64,000 nucleotides of DNA from Gemmatimonadota bacterium (lineage in GTDB: Bacteria; Gemmatimonadota; Gemmatimonadetes; Longimicrobiales; Gaopeijiaceae): positions 40,711 to 104,710 of the forward strand of contig JAWKQN010000016.1 of assembly GCA_041390125.1 (NCBI GenBank), in the 5' to 3' direction. The position numbers were made by a program, and so were the translations under genes. The notes under the pieces were generated by a model. It saw only the letters and a list, made by a program, of their open reading frames with translations, searched no databases and was not told the DNA's origin. Position 1 is the first letter of the stretch, and every line of letters begins with the position of its first letter. Shown piece after piece: positions 33,454 to 43,163 of this stretch.

Positions 33454-34674
33454 ATGCGCTTTCGCTCACGTAGCTCCAGGGCCGTCTCGGTAGCCGTCGC
33501 GGGCAGCGCGCTGCTCGGGGCCGCCTGTGGGAGGACATCGGGCGACCGAGAAGTCACGCCCACGATCAGATCCGACGCAGGGTTCGACGCCGGAGCCGTT
33601 CCCATGTGGCAGATCGGCGATGCGCCGCTGGTGGAGTGGGCGTTCCACAACGACACGCTGCGCGCGCCTGTACACGACAGCCGCGCGGGGATCCTGCTGG
33701 ACACCGTCGTGGTCCGCGTGTCGGCGGGTACGCGCGATATCGAGATCTTGAGCCCGGACGGCGCTAGGCGAGCCAGCGGTCGCTTTGGTCGCGCGTGGGG
33801 CCTGGGACGGTATCGGGGCGACTCGATCTGGGTCATGGAGTCTCCCGACCAGGACTCCGGGGATGGGGCGGTGGTGTCCATCGTGCATGGCGTCGAGGGC
33901 GACGCGAGGACCTTGCGTCTGCCCACGGATCGCGCCTGGAGCACGCCCGTCGCGTTGTGGGATGGGCATTGGGCCACCTTCGTAGAGCGCGAAGACGTCC
34001 CGGCGGACGCAACGGCAGGTCTGACGACGGCCTTGCCCGGACGGCTCGCGTTCTGGGACGCCGAAGGGACCCGCGTGACAGAGGACCGGCTCCTTCCGAT
34101 GGGATCGCGCGTGCGACGGGACAACGGGCGGCTGATCCCGGGGCCGGTCTCACCACGTGCGACGATCGCCGGCGCGGGGCGGGACGTCTATTGGTTCTGG
34201 CCGCGCTCCGCTTCCTACCTCCGCATCGGGATCCCTGGGGTGGCCGAGCAGCATGTGGCGTGGCAGCGGCACGGACGGCCGGTGGAGCAGGCCCTTCGAG
34301 ACAGCATCCTACACCTGGTACTTCGGCGAGGCAGCGCGCGGGAAGGGCCAGCCAGCGCGGAGGAGGAGCGCCTGAGCCGCCAGGAAGAGAGGCTCCCCGA
34401 GTACGGAACCGGACCTCTGGCCCGCCCTCTCGTCGATGCCTGCGGCGCGGTTTGGCTGCCCGAGTACACGTTGCCCGGGCTGGAGCCGGCTCGCCGTTGG
34501 CTGATATTCAGTCGAGACGGGCAGGTGATCGGTCGCGCCCTCGTGCCGTCCGGCTTCGTCCTGCTCGACGTCCGCGCGGACCGTGTCCTCGGCGCGCTGC
34601 TGCGGGAGCGATGGGACGAACACATCCAGATCAGGGCGCTCGATCGCACGAGCGAATGCGAGCCTTCCAGTTGA
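33454..34674 (+). CDS. Putative exported beta-propeller lipoprotein
   Basis: This is a 406-residue lipoprotein with the signal RAVSVAVAGSALLGAACG (lipobox about residues 23-26). The mature protein is strand-rich, with repeated blade-like segments such as TRDIEILSPDGARRASGRFG and LIFSRDGQVIGRALVPSGFV, but the GxGPGE motif is replaced by GRFGRAWGLGRY. It most resembles the secreted propeller lipoproteins elsewhere in the window. The chosen ATG begins the signal; the upstream Met is in non-coding-looking sequence. Its last 19 bases overlap the start of the next, related gene, implying coupled translation and probably an old duplication. Confidence 0.65.
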   Translation: MRFRSRSSRAVSVAVAGSALLGAACGRTSGDREVTPTIRSDAGFDAGAVPMWQIGDAPLVEWAFHNDTLRAPVHDSRAGILLDTVVVRVSAGTRDIEILSPDGARRASGRFGRAWGLGRYRGDSIWVMESPDQDSGDGAVVSIVHGVEGDARTLRLPTDRAWSTPVALWDGHWATFVEREDVPADATAGLTTALPGRLAFWDAEGTRVTEDRLLPMGSRVRRDNGRLIPGPVSPRATIAGAGRDVYWFWPRSASYLRIGIPGVAEQHVAWQRHGRPVEQALRDSILHLVLRRGSAREGPASAEEERLSRQEERLPEYGTGPLARPLVDACGAVWLPEYTLPGLEPARRWLIFSRDGQVIGRALVPSGFVLLDVRADRVLGALLRERWDEHIQIRALDRTSECEPSS

Positions 34675-35397
34675 AGGGCTGGGGCGCGCTCGCACTGGGG
34701 TTGACGCTGTCCGCCTGCGCCGGGGAACGGCAGACGACAACGCAGACCTCCCCCCCATGGCGTGCGACCATGGACTGGGAGTTCGGCCTGACCGACTCGA
34801 CCCTCCTGGGCTCGGTGCAGGCGGTGGCCGTGTCGGAGAGCGGTCGGGTAGTCATCGCCGATCGGATCGCCCATCCCCGTCTGGGCGGTCAACGCGGAGG
34901 GTCGGGTCGCCTTCGCCTACTCGACCGACGACCGTGTCCAAGTCACGGATCCCGACGGAGTTGTTGCCGCGAGCGTCCCGACGGGCATTCCGGTGACCGA
35001 GCCGACGTCGGAAGACGTCGTCGCCCTCCACGATCTCCTCGACCAGCGTGCGGAGCTCGGCCGGATCCCTCGGAGCTTCCTGCCTCTCCTGGAGATCGCC
35101 ATTCCGGAGCGGCTTCCGGCCTTCTTGGGTATGGCCTGGGGCCCCGGCGAAACACTCTGGCTCCAGGCGGCGCGTTCCCCCTCCGAGCTGGACCCGGCTC
35201 TCGATAGCTTCGAGGCGTTCGGCGGTCAGGGCGGAGCCGAGTGGGTGGTCATCGACCTCGCGACCGGAGCGACCTCACGGGTCGATCTGGGCGTACCACT
35301 GTGGCCTGCTTCGCTTCGAGGCCCCTATCTGGTGGGCGTCGCGCGCGATGGGCTAGGCGTCGAGCGGATCGTGCGGTTCACCCTCTCCCGTCCCTGA
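34656..35397 (+). pseudogene. Beta-propeller lipoprotein gene with a +1 frameshift
   Basis: The gene begins with a lipoprotein signal (MRAFQLKGWGALALGLTLSA then CAG) and a propeller opening (LGSVQAVAVSESGRVVIADR). The frame is then lost. A neighbouring frame, open from 34852, continues naturally with VWAVNAEGRVAFAYSTDDRV and runs to the stop at 35397 (ending VERIVRFTLSRP). The switch fits one extra C in the CCCC run at 34875-34878. Repairing it gives about 246 residues. It may be a real inactivation or a homopolymer sequencing error. The start overlaps the preceding propeller gene by 19 bases. Confidence 0.7.
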
Positions 35398-35422
35398 TCG
35401 CCGGCAGCGCACGAAGAACGCC

Positions 35423-35662
35423 TCAGGCCGGTCGTCCGCAGGCGCACCCCGCTCCGCACCCGGTCGACGGCACGGCGGCGCCGGGCGTCATCGGCATCGA
35501 GGGGCTGAGCAGCTTCTCCACGGGGGCGTCGGCGGGCGTGTCGCCCAGCGGCGTGCCGGAGCGGGAGGCGAGCTCCCCCCACGTGGTCAGCACCTCGGAC
35601 ATCCCGTGGCGGACCTCCAGGGTCTGCGCGTTGGCGTCACAACGGTATTCGTAGTACGGCAT
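35423..35662 (-). CDS. FmdB-like small zinc-ribbon protein
   Basis: This is a 79-residue protein starting MPYYEYRCDANAQTLEVRHG, close to the FmdB family opening PxYxYxC. The usual first CxxC is reduced to a single Cys (RCDA), and the second pair is missing from its normal place. A Cys-rich tail, CGAGCACG, ends the protein and might supply metal ligands. FmdB-type proteins are putative regulators with no proven function. AGGAGAGG lies upstream of the ATG. The gene sits downstream of the amidase on the same strand; the 107-base gap holds nothing recognisable. Confidence 0.75.
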   Translation of the reverse strand: MPYYEYRCDANAQTLEVRHGMSEVLTTWGELASRSGTPLGDTPADAPVEKLLSPSMPMTPGAAVPSTGCGAGCACGRPA

Positions 35663-35769
35663 CGGAACCTCTCCTGCGGGGTGACTCCCGGGTCTACCCG
35701 GCCTCTGCACGGATCGATCCGGGGCGGGGGGGGGCTCCTCGCGATCCGCCGACTGCGCCCCGAGCCGCG

Positions 35770-37481
35770 CTACGGCAGCTCCGGCGGCGGCACCCGCCGC
35801 CGCGTGGCCTGCTCGAACGCGTAGGCCAGCTCGATCAGCCGGGGCTCGCTGCAGGAGGCACCGTTGAAGCCCACGCCGAACGGGGCGGGCCGCGGCTCGA
35901 AGCCCGCGGGGAACGGCGGCCCGCCGTCGTTGGGCACGAATCCGAACGGGACCACCACGATGGGCGTGCCCGAGCGCGCGGCCAGACCGGCGCCCCGGCT
36001 GCCGGGCGTGAGGATCGCGTCCAGGTCGTGGGTGGCCAGCACGGCGTCGATCCCGCGTTCGCGGCTCAACAGCGCGTCCTTGGCCATGTCGGCGTCGTTG
36101 CGGGCGCGATCGGCGTCCAGGTCCATCTCGTCGGAGATGTCGAAGCGGGACTGCTCGTACTTCATGGCGCCGGCCGCGCGGTGGGCCAGGTTCCATTCGC
36201 GCAGCTCCGTGAGCGTGTGCACGGGTGCGGACGGGCCCAGGCTGGCCAGCCAGGCGTTGAAGTCGCGCTTCATGCCGTACTTGAAGTTGACGGAGCAGTC
36301 CTCATCCGCGCCCCGGTGCTGCTCGCCGCCCACGCAGAGATCCCACGCCGCGAAGTTGGCGTCGGGATCCGGATCCACCAGGCTGGGCAGATCCGCGGGA
36401 TCGACGATCGTGGCGCCCGCCGCGCGCAGCGCCTCGATCGCCTCCGCCATCAGCGCCGCCTCCTCCGCGCTCAAGCCCCCGCGCGAGGCGCGCTCCCCGT
36501 CCAGCGTGATCGCGTCGTAGTAGAACGCGCGCGGGATGCCGATGCGCGCGCCCTGAGGCCGTCTGCGTTCAGGAACGGGCGGTAATCCCGGTCGGGCGGA
36601 GGTGCGCACACCCCGGTGGCCGCGTCGTTCGGGTCCGGTGCGGCGCTCTCCAGCCCGCCCAGCAGGAGGGCGGCGTCGGCGACCGTGCGCGCCATCGGGC
36701 CCGCCATGTCGTGATCCAGCGTGACCGGCGCGACGCCGTGGCGGCTGATGCGACCGAGCGTGGGGCGGATGCCCACCAGCATGTTCGCGTTCGACGGGCT
36801 GATGATGGAGCCGCCGGTGTCCGTGCCCACGTTGCCCAGCCAGAAGCTGGCGGCCGTGCCGATGCCCGAGCTGGAGCCGCCGGTGGACAGCACCGGCCGC
36901 CCGTCGAAGCGGTCCGGGCGCGGATCGCGCCGCGGATCGTACGGATTGAACCCGTAGCCGGTCAGCGCGTTGTAGTTGCCCGGCATGGCGTTCGGCGTGC
37001 CGGCCATGAAGTTGGCGAACTCCGTCAGCCCCGCTTTGGCGATGATGATGGCTCCCGCCTCCCGCAGGTTCGTGGTGAGCGTCGCCTCGTAGGGCGGCAC
37101 GTACCCTGCGAACGCGAGCGCGCCTCCGGTGGTGGGCAGGTGCGTGGTCTGGATGTTGTCCTTGAGCGCCACCGGGATCCCGTGCAGCGGTCCGCGCACG
37201 CGGCCGGCCGCACGCTCCGCGTCCAGCGAATCCGCTTCCGCCAGCGCGCGCGGGTTCACCGACACGGCGGCGTTCAGCCGGTCCTCGTAGGTGCCGATCC
37301 GCGCCAGGTGGGCCAGCACCAGATCGTGTGCGGTGAGCTCCCCCCGCTCCATGGCGGCCTGCAGATCGGGGATGGTGGCTTCCACCACGTCCACCGGCGG
37401 CCGCTCGCGGGGCGACGCGGTGCAGCCGCCGACCAGCAGCAGGGCCGGCAGGAGCGGAGAGACGGGTGAACGCGTGCGCAT
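35770..37481 (-). pseudogene. Exported amidase gene with a one-base frameshift
   Basis: Two overlapping frames together encode one amidase-signature enzyme of about 570 residues. The upstream part (from ATG 37481) has a lipobox signal (LLLVGGC), the catalytic Lys in VALKDNIQT, the cis-Ser in GGSSSGIGTAASF and the nucleophile Ser in GTDTGGSI. The downstream part resumes with GARIGIPRAFYYD and runs to 35770. The join fits a missing G in the minus-strand AGGGCG run (plus-strand C-run at 36551-36553), which would restore LRGARIGIPR. All catalytic residues lie before the break. Either the gene is recently dead or the base is an assembly error. Confidence 0.8.
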
Positions 37482-37542
37482 GGCTGGCCTCGGGCGGTTC
37501 GAGCGTTGCGACGGGCGATCGCGGAGAACCCGCGCTCCGAGG

Positions 37543-37953
37543 TCAGCCCCCGAGCGGAGTGGACACGCCCAGCTTGAACCCGTCCAGGTCGTTGAACTGG
37601 AACATGCGAGCCCCCCACGGTTGATCGGCCGGCTGGCTCAGCAGGGCTCCGCCCGCTGCCTCGATGCGGGCCGCGGCAGCATCCACGTCCTCCGGGCTCG
37701 CCACGTTGATCTGCAGATAGAAGCCCTGTCCCTTGATCCGGTCCCACCCGAGCTTGCCGTCATCCTGATTGAGGACGATGCGGCAATCGCCCGCTCCCAC
37801 CACCGCAGCGGCGACCTTCCCTTCGTTCTCGAACGACTGGAACAGCGCAAAGCCGATGGCGTCCCGGTAGAAGCGGATCGACGCCGGCAGGTCCTTGCAG
37901 GTGATCGAGCAACCCAGGTTGGTCGCGTGGATGGCCGCTGCCGTGACGGTCAT
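37543..37953 (-). CDS. VOC (glyoxalase/bleomycin resistance) family protein
   Basis: This is a 136-residue protein of the vicinal oxygen chelate fold with paired beta-alpha-beta-beta-beta units: LGCSITCKDLPASIRFYRDA, then VVGAGDCRIVLNQDD, GFYLQINVASPEDVDAAAAR, and FQFNDLDGFKLGV. Members include glyoxalases, dioxygenases and drug-binding proteins. The usual metal ligands are not clearly present (Cys near the first strand and no evident Glu at the end), so a binding role is possible. The start MTVTAAA is close to the first strand; GGAG precedes it. The next gene upstream on this strand is the Cys/Met PLP enzyme. Confidence 0.8.
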   Translation of the reverse strand: MTVTAAAIHATNLGCSITCKDLPASIRFYRDAIGFALFQSFENEGKVAAAVVGAGDCRIVLNQDDGKLGWDRIKGQGFYLQINVASPEDVDAAAARIEAAGGALLSQPADQPWGARMFQFNDLDGFKLGVSTPLGG

Positions 37954-38043
37954 GGAGGTCTCTCCGGGCGTGTGGGGGAGTTCGAAGCCGCGCTGTCGGG
38001 GGGCGCCCACGAGCACGCGCGAGAGTCGCGCCGGAATAGTCGA

Positions 38044-38062
38044 GCCGGCCCCAGGGGCCGGC
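38044..38062 (-). terminator. Hairpin downstream of the PLP enzyme gene
   Basis: A perfect 9-bp stem (GCCGGCCCC with its complement) around a single-base loop lies 25 bases past the stop of the Cys/Met PLP enzyme on the minus strand. The loop is tighter than allowed, so the real stem is slightly shorter. No T-tract is seen; termination is inferred. Confidence 0.4.
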
Positions 38063-38086
38063 AAGGCCCCGGCGCGGCGCCGCCGG

Positions 38087-39202
38087 TCAGGCCTGCACTG
38101 CGGCTGCGTGCTCGAGCGCCTGCGCGAAGTCCTCCAGCAGATCATCGAGGTGCTCGCACCCCAGGCTCAGGCGGATGAAGCCGGGTCCGACCGGGTCCCC
38201 ACCCCACCGCGCACGCCGTTCGCCGCTCGTATGTAGCCCTCCGAAGCTCGTGGCTTCGTGGATGAGGGCGGAGGATGCGAGGAAGGCGTGCGCGGCCGCG
38301 GCGCTGCGCAGCTCGAACGACACCACGGGGCCGAAGCGCTGCATCTGCGACCGGGCCACCTCGTGGCCCGGGTGATCGGGAAGCCCCGGGTACAGCGTCT
38401 GGAGAACGTCTGGTCGCGCCTGGAGCCAGGTCGCGACGCCGAGCGCGTTGGCGCACATCCGCTCCAGGCGGACATCCAGGGAGCCCAGCGACCGGTGGGC
38501 CAGCCACACCTCCATGGGCCCGGCGATGGCGCCGGTCTCGGTGCGCCAGACGCGCAGCCGCTCGGCGTGCGCGGGATCGCGCACGGCCACGTGGCCCAGC
38601 ACGACGTCGCTGTGACCACAGAGCGCCTTGGTGTCGGACGCCACCGACACGTCGGCGCCGAGCGTCAGCGGCGTCTGTCCACCCACCGTGGGGGTGGTGT
38701 TGTCGACCACGAGGAGCGCGCCGGCCTCGCGCGCCGCGGCGGCCAGCGCGCGGATGTCGTAGACCTCGAGGAGCGGATTGCTGGGCGTCTCCACCCACAC
38801 CACCTGCGCCCCGGGGAGGGCCGCGCGCAGGGCCGCCGCATCCGCCGCGAGGACGACGTCGATCCCGCGCGGGACCAGGTGACGCTGCGCCACGCCGCGC
38901 GCCGTGTAGTAGGCGTCTCCGGTCATCACCAGGCGCGCGCCCGGCCCCACCAGGGTGGCCATCACCGCGTACGTGGCCGCCATCCCGGAGGGGAACACCA
39001 GGGCGGGGCCTCCCTCCAGCTCGGTCAGCGCGGCCTCGAAGGCCGACCAGGTCGGGTTGTGGAAGCGGCCGTACTGGTAGGGTGCGCTGGCGGGGTCCCC
39101 GGCCAGGTGGAAGACGGAGGCGAAGGTCGGCCCGGGCAGGAAGGGCGCGCCCTGCGAGGCCGGTGGGGCTCCGGCGCGGACGATACGGGTGGCGTCACGC
39201 AT
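38087..39202 (-). CDS. Cys/Met metabolism PLP-dependent enzyme (trans-sulfuration family)
   Basis: This is a 371-residue enzyme of the cystathionine gamma-synthase/beta-lyase/gamma-lyase family. Recognisable segments are YQYGRFHNPTWSAFEAAL near the start, ALVFPSGMAATYAVMATL, VVWVETPSNPLLEVYDI, and the PLP lysine in SVASDTKALCGHSDVVLGH. The C-terminal end RLSLGCEHLDDLLEDF holds the substrate-binding Arg. It is shorter and more divergent than typical MetB or MetC, so which carbon-sulfur reaction it catalyses is uncertain. The start MRDATRIVRAG is the first family-like residue run; a longer upstream frame reads as non-coding. Confidence 0.88.
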   Translation of the reverse strand: MRDATRIVRAGAPPASQGAPFLPGPTFASVFHLAGDPASAPYQYGRFHNPTWSAFEAALTELEGGPALVFPSGMAATYAVMATLVGPGARLVMTGDAYYTARGVAQRHLVPRGIDVVLAADAAALRAALPGAQVVWVETPSNPLLEVYDIRALAAAAREAGALLVVDNTTPTVGGQTPLTLGADVSVASDTKALCGHSDVVLGHVAVRDPAHAERLRVWRTETGAIAGPMEVWLAHRSLGSLDVRLERMCANALGVATWLQARPDVLQTLYPGLPDHPGHEVARSQMQRFGPVVSFELRSAAAAHAFLASSALIHEATSFGGLHTSGERRARWGGDPVGPGFIRLSLGCEHLDDLLEDFAQALEHAAAVQA

Positions 39203-39396
39203 GGGGACTCGGGTGGAAGACGCGAGCCGCGCGCGCTGCGCGGCCCGCGGCCAGCTTCGCCGCCGGTCCCGGCGGTCCGCAAGGTGGTTCTGCAACCTGG
39301 CGGGGTCGGATTCCGTCCTAGAAGGGACGAACGCCCGTTCGCCGTCGGCCGCCCGCCGTCGGCGAGCCGCCTCTTCCGGCTGCCGATCCCGCATCC

Positions 39397-41895
39397 ATGG
39401 CCGACCTGAAGCTCGCCCTGCGCACGCTCGCCCGGACTCCGTTCGTCACCGCGGTGGCGGTTCTCTCGCTCGCCCTCGGGATCGGCGCCAACACGGCGAT
39501 CTTCTCGATGTTCGACCAGATGCTGCTGCGCCCGCTCCCGGTCCAGGAGCCGGATCGGCTGGTCAACCTCGCCAACCCCGGGCCCAAGCCGGGGTCCACG
39601 TCGTGCAACCAGGCCGGAGACTGCGACGAGGTCTTCAGCTACGAGATGTACCGTGACCTGGAGCAGGCCGACATCGGCTTCTCCAGCCTGGCGGCCCACG
39701 TGCTCTTCCAGGCCAACCTGGCGATGGAGGGCCAGACGCTGAACGGCGAGGGGCTCCTGGTGTCGGGCTCCTACTTCCCCACGCTCGGGGTCACGCCGGC
39801 GCTCGGGCGGCTCCTGTCGCCGGAGGACGACCGGACCATCGGTGGCCACTACGTGACCGTGCTGGGCTACGGGTACTGGCAGCGGCAACTGGGCGGGGAC
39901 CCGTCCGTGCTGAACAAGACGATCGTCGTCAACGGCGAGACCCTCACGATCGTCGGGGTGGCGCCGCGCGGATTCGGCGGGACCACCTTGGGAGCGGTGC
40001 CCGATCTCTACGTCCCGCTGACGATGCGGGGCGAGATGCAGACCTTCTTCAGTGGCTTCGACAACCGCCGGAGCTACTGGGCGTACGTGTTCGGGCGCCT
40101 CCAGGACGGAGTGACGCTGGACCAGGCGTCGCTGCGTGCCAATGCCGTCTATCGCAACATCGTGCGCGAGGTGGAGGCGCCGCTCCAGACGGGCATGAGC
40201 GACGAGACCATGGCGCGCTTCCGCGACAAGGAGCTGGTGCTCGAGGCCGGCACCCGCGGCCAGAGCTCCCTGCATGGAGAGGTGCAGACGCCCCTGGTGC
40301 TCCTGATGGTCATCACGGTGATGGTGCTGCTCATCGCCTGCGCAAACATCGCCAACCTGTTGTTGGCGCGCGGTGCGGCCCGCAGCCAGGAGATGGCCAT
40401 CCGCGGATCGTTGGGCGGCAACCGTGTCCAGCTCCTGCGCCAGCTCCTGGTGGAGTCCGTGCTGCTGGCGCTCCTGGGCGGCGTGGCCAGTCTGCTGGTG
40501 GCACGCTGGACGCTGGCCTTCGTGAGCTCGATCCTGCCGCCGGAGGCATCCAGCGTGGTTGCGGTCGAGCTCCGCCCCATGGTGATCCTGTTCGCCGGGG
40601 TCATGTCGATCGGGACCGGGATCCTCTTCGGGATCTACCCGGCGTTGCACAGCACCCGACCCGACCTGGTGACGCTGCTCAAGTCGAATGCCGGGCAGCC
40701 GTCCGGATCACGGGCGGCCGCGCGCTTCCGCTCCTCGCTCGTGACCGCCCAGCTCGCATTGTCGATGACCTTGCTGGCGGCTGCGGGCCTCTTCATCAAG
40801 AGCCTCACGAACGTGAGCCGCGTGGACCTGGGCCTGCGCACGGACAACATGGTGCAGTTCTCGGTCTCGCCCGTGCTGAACGGGTACGAGGCGGAGCGCT
40901 CCCGCATCCTCTTCGAGCGCATCGCCGAGGAGATGGCGGCCCTGCCCGGCGTGAGCAGCGTCTCCAGCTCGCTCGTGCCCGTGCTGGCGGGCAGCAACTG
41001 GGGGACCGACGTCAACGTGCAGGGGTTCGAGAACGGACCCGACATCGATTCCAACTCGCGCTACAACGAAGTGGGAACCGACTACTTCGCCACGATGGGG
41101 ATCGCGCTGCTGTCCGGGCGTGAGTTCACGCTGGCGGACGGGCGGGACGCGCCCAGGGTCGCCGTCGTCAACGAAACGTTCACGCGCAAGTTCGGGCTGA
41201 ACGGCGCCGAGGCGGTGGGCAAGTTCATGGCCAGCGGCGGAGACGACGAGCTGGACACCGAGATCGTGGGCGTGGTCGCGGACGCCAAGTACAGCGAGGT
41301 GAAGGACGAGATCCCCCCGCTGTTCTTCCGTCCGTACCGTCAGAGCGAGAACACCGGCTTCCAGACCTTCTACGTGCGCACCGACGGCAACCCGGACGCG
41401 GTGCAGGCGTCGGTCCTGTCCGTCCTGCGTCGCCTCGACCCCAATCTACCGGTCGAGGAGCTGAAGACGCTCGACCAGCAGCGGAAGGAGAACATCATCC
41501 TCGATCGACTGATCGGGATGCTGGCCGCGTCCTTCGCGGTGCTGGCCACGCTGCTCGCCGCCGTGGGGCTCTACGGCGTGCTGGCGTACACGGTGTCCTT
41601 GCGCACGCGGGAGATCGGGCTCCGGATGGCGCTGGGAGCGGACCGCGGCCGCGTGCGCGGCATGGTGCTGCGCCAGGTGGCGCGCATGACGGTCATCGGG
41701 GGCGTGGTGGGCATCGTGGCCGCGGTCCTCGTGGGCCGCGCCGCCGGCTCGCTGCTCTACGGGCTGACGGGCTCCGATCCGCTCGTGATCGGAGCCGTGA
41801 CGCTCCTCATGGCCGGCGTGGCGTTGCTCGCGGCCTACCTGCCTGCAGCGCGCGCCTCGCGCGTCGATCCCATGGTTGCGCTCCGCTACGAATGA
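39397..41895 (+). CDS. ADOP-type ABC transporter permease (FtsX/MacB-like)
   Basis: This is an 832-residue fused permease with two MacB-type periplasmic domains and two FtsX-like membrane blocks. The N-terminal helix block starts LKLALRTLARTPFVTAVAVL then LSLALGIGANTAIFSMFDQM. The middle membrane bundle includes VITVMVLLIACANIANLLLA, and the C-terminal bundle contains TREIGLRMALGADRGRVRGM and ends PARASRVDPMVALRYE. This duplicated form (ADOP) is abundant in Acidobacteria and Gemmatimonadota. It lacks its own ATPase, and none is adjacent, so a remote ATPase would be needed. It is divergent from the Cys/Met enzyme gene across a 194-base gap. Confidence 0.9.
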   Translation: MADLKLALRTLARTPFVTAVAVLSLALGIGANTAIFSMFDQMLLRPLPVQEPDRLVNLANPGPKPGSTSCNQAGDCDEVFSYEMYRDLEQADIGFSSLAAHVLFQANLAMEGQTLNGEGLLVSGSYFPTLGVTPALGRLLSPEDDRTIGGHYVTVLGYGYWQRQLGGDPSVLNKTIVVNGETLTIVGVAPRGFGGTTLGAVPDLYVPLTMRGEMQTFFSGFDNRRSYWAYVFGRLQDGVTLDQASLRANAVYRNIVREVEAPLQTGMSDETMARFRDKELVLEAGTRGQSSLHGEVQTPLVLLMVITVMVLLIACANIANLLLARGAARSQEMAIRGSLGGNRVQLLRQLLVESVLLALLGGVASLLVARWTLAFVSSILPPEASSVVAVELRPMVILFAGVMSIGTGILFGIYPALHSTRPDLVTLLKSNAGQPSGSRAAARFRSSLVTAQLALSMTLLAAAGLFIKSLTNVSRVDLGLRTDNMVQFSVSPVLNGYEAERSRILFERIAEEMAALPGVSSVSSSLVPVLAGSNWGTDVNVQGFENGPDIDSNSRYNEVGTDYFATMGIALLSGREFTLADGRDAPRVAVVNETFTRKFGLNGAEAVGKFMASGGDDELDTEIVGVVADAKYSEVKDEIPPLFFRPYRQSENTGFQTFYVRTDGNPDAVQASVLSVLRRLDPNLPVEELKTLDQQRKENIILDRLIGMLAASFAVLATLLAAVGLYGVLAYTVSLRTREIGLRMALGADRGRVRGMVLRQVARMTVIGGVVGIVAAVLVGRAAGSLLYGLTGSDPLVIGAVTLLMAGVALLAAYLPAARASRVDPMVALRYE

Positions 41896-41986
41896 CCGGA
41901 AGCTCCGGAGCGGTCTGAGCGCGCGCTCGCGGGCCTGTCGGCTCCTGGGTGCGCGCATCGCCCGCGTCCCCGTCGACCGGAGCCCG

Positions 41987-43141
41987 ATGTCTGCCTCACC
42001 TCCCCCCGTCGTCCGGGTGTCCACATTGATCGTGGGTGCCGGCCCGGCCGGGCTCGCCGTGGCGGCCGGGTTGGCCGCGCGCGGCCGCCCGTACACGATC
42101 GTGGAGCGCGGCGCTCGGGTGGCGGAGTCGTGGCACCACCACTACGACCGGCTCTGCCTGCACACGGTCAAGGAGCTCTCCGCCCTGCCGGGCCTGGGGT
42201 TCCCGGAGCACTATCCGCGGTACGTGCCCCGCGAGCAGCTGGCCGCGTACTACGGTGCGTACGCGACGCACCATGGGATCGAGCCCCGATTCGGCGTCGA
42301 GGTGACGGCCATCCTACGGTCGGGCAGCGGGTGGCGCGTGGAGGTGGCGGAAGGCGCGGCCTTCGACGCGGACGCGGTGGTGCTGGCCACGGGGGTGAAT
42401 CGCGTCCCGGTCCGCCCCACCTTCAGGGGTGAATCCTCGTTCCAGGGCACGATCGAGCACAGCCGGTCCTACCGGAGGCCCGATCCCTACCGGGGCCGCC
42501 GGGTGCTGATCGTCGGGATGGGCAACACGGGCGCGGAGATCGCGCTGGACCTCTGCGATGCCGGCGTCGACGTGGCGCTCTCCGTGCGCGGGCCCGTCAA
42601 CATCGTTCCGCGTGAGGTGTGGGGGCGTCCCACGCAGCGTACGGCCATCCTGCTCGGGCGGCTGCCGGAAGGGCTCGGCGATCGCCTGGGCGTGCTGCTC
42701 CGGCGCCTGACGGTGGGGGACCTGTCCCGCTGGGGCATCCGCACCCCCGCGCTTCCTCCGGTCCGGCAGCTGCGGCTGCAGGGCAAGACGCCCGTGATCG
42801 ACCTGGGCACCGTGGCCCACATCCGCGCCGGTCGCATTCCCGTCCATGGCGCCATCGATCGATTCGTCCCGGAGGGCTTGACCTTCCAGGGCGGCCGCAC
42901 CGCTCCGTTCGACGCCGTCCTGCTGGCCACCGGGTACCGCCCTGGTGTCGAGTCCTTCTTCGCAGACACGGACGGCTTGTTGGACCGCAACGGTCTGCCC
43001 GGCTTCGTGGTGGGGACGGGGCGGTGGGAGGGGCTGTTCCTCGTGGGCTTCGACGCGTATCAGCCCGGGGGCGTCCTGCGGACCATCGTCGGGCAGTCCA
43101 GAGCCGTCGTGGAGGCGTTGGACGCGCGCGGCGTCGGCTAG
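41987..43141 (+). CDS. FAD/NADPH-binding flavin monooxygenase-like protein
   Basis: This is a 384-residue flavoprotein of the YUCCA/CzcO-like group. The N-terminal FAD motif STLIVGAGPAGLAVAAGL is followed by HYPRYVPREQLAAYYGAYA and the ATG-like VVLATGVNRVP. Next comes the NADPH motif VLIVGMGNTGAEIALDL, and near the end LLATGYRPGVESFF. It probably uses NADPH and O2 to oxidise a small substrate, or acts as an NADPH oxidase. The upstream in-frame stretch is not coding-like, so the ATG at 41987 is preferred. It follows the ADOP permease with a 91-base gap and converges on the next gene. Confidence 0.88.
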   Translation: MSASPPPVVRVSTLIVGAGPAGLAVAAGLAARGRPYTIVERGARVAESWHHHYDRLCLHTVKELSALPGLGFPEHYPRYVPREQLAAYYGAYATHHGIEPRFGVEVTAILRSGSGWRVEVAEGAAFDADAVVLATGVNRVPVRPTFRGESSFQGTIEHSRSYRRPDPYRGRRVLIVGMGNTGAEIALDLCDAGVDVALSVRGPVNIVPREVWGRPTQRTAILLGRLPEGLGDRLGVLLRRLTVGDLSRWGIRTPALPPVRQLRLQGKTPVIDLGTVAHIRAGRIPVHGAIDRFVPEGLTFQGGRTAPFDAVLLATGYRPGVESFFADTDGLLDRNGLPGFVVGTGRWEGLFLVGFDAYQPGGVLRTIVGQSRAVVEALDARGVG

Positions 43142-43163
43142 CCGCAGGCGCGCGTCGCTCCCT

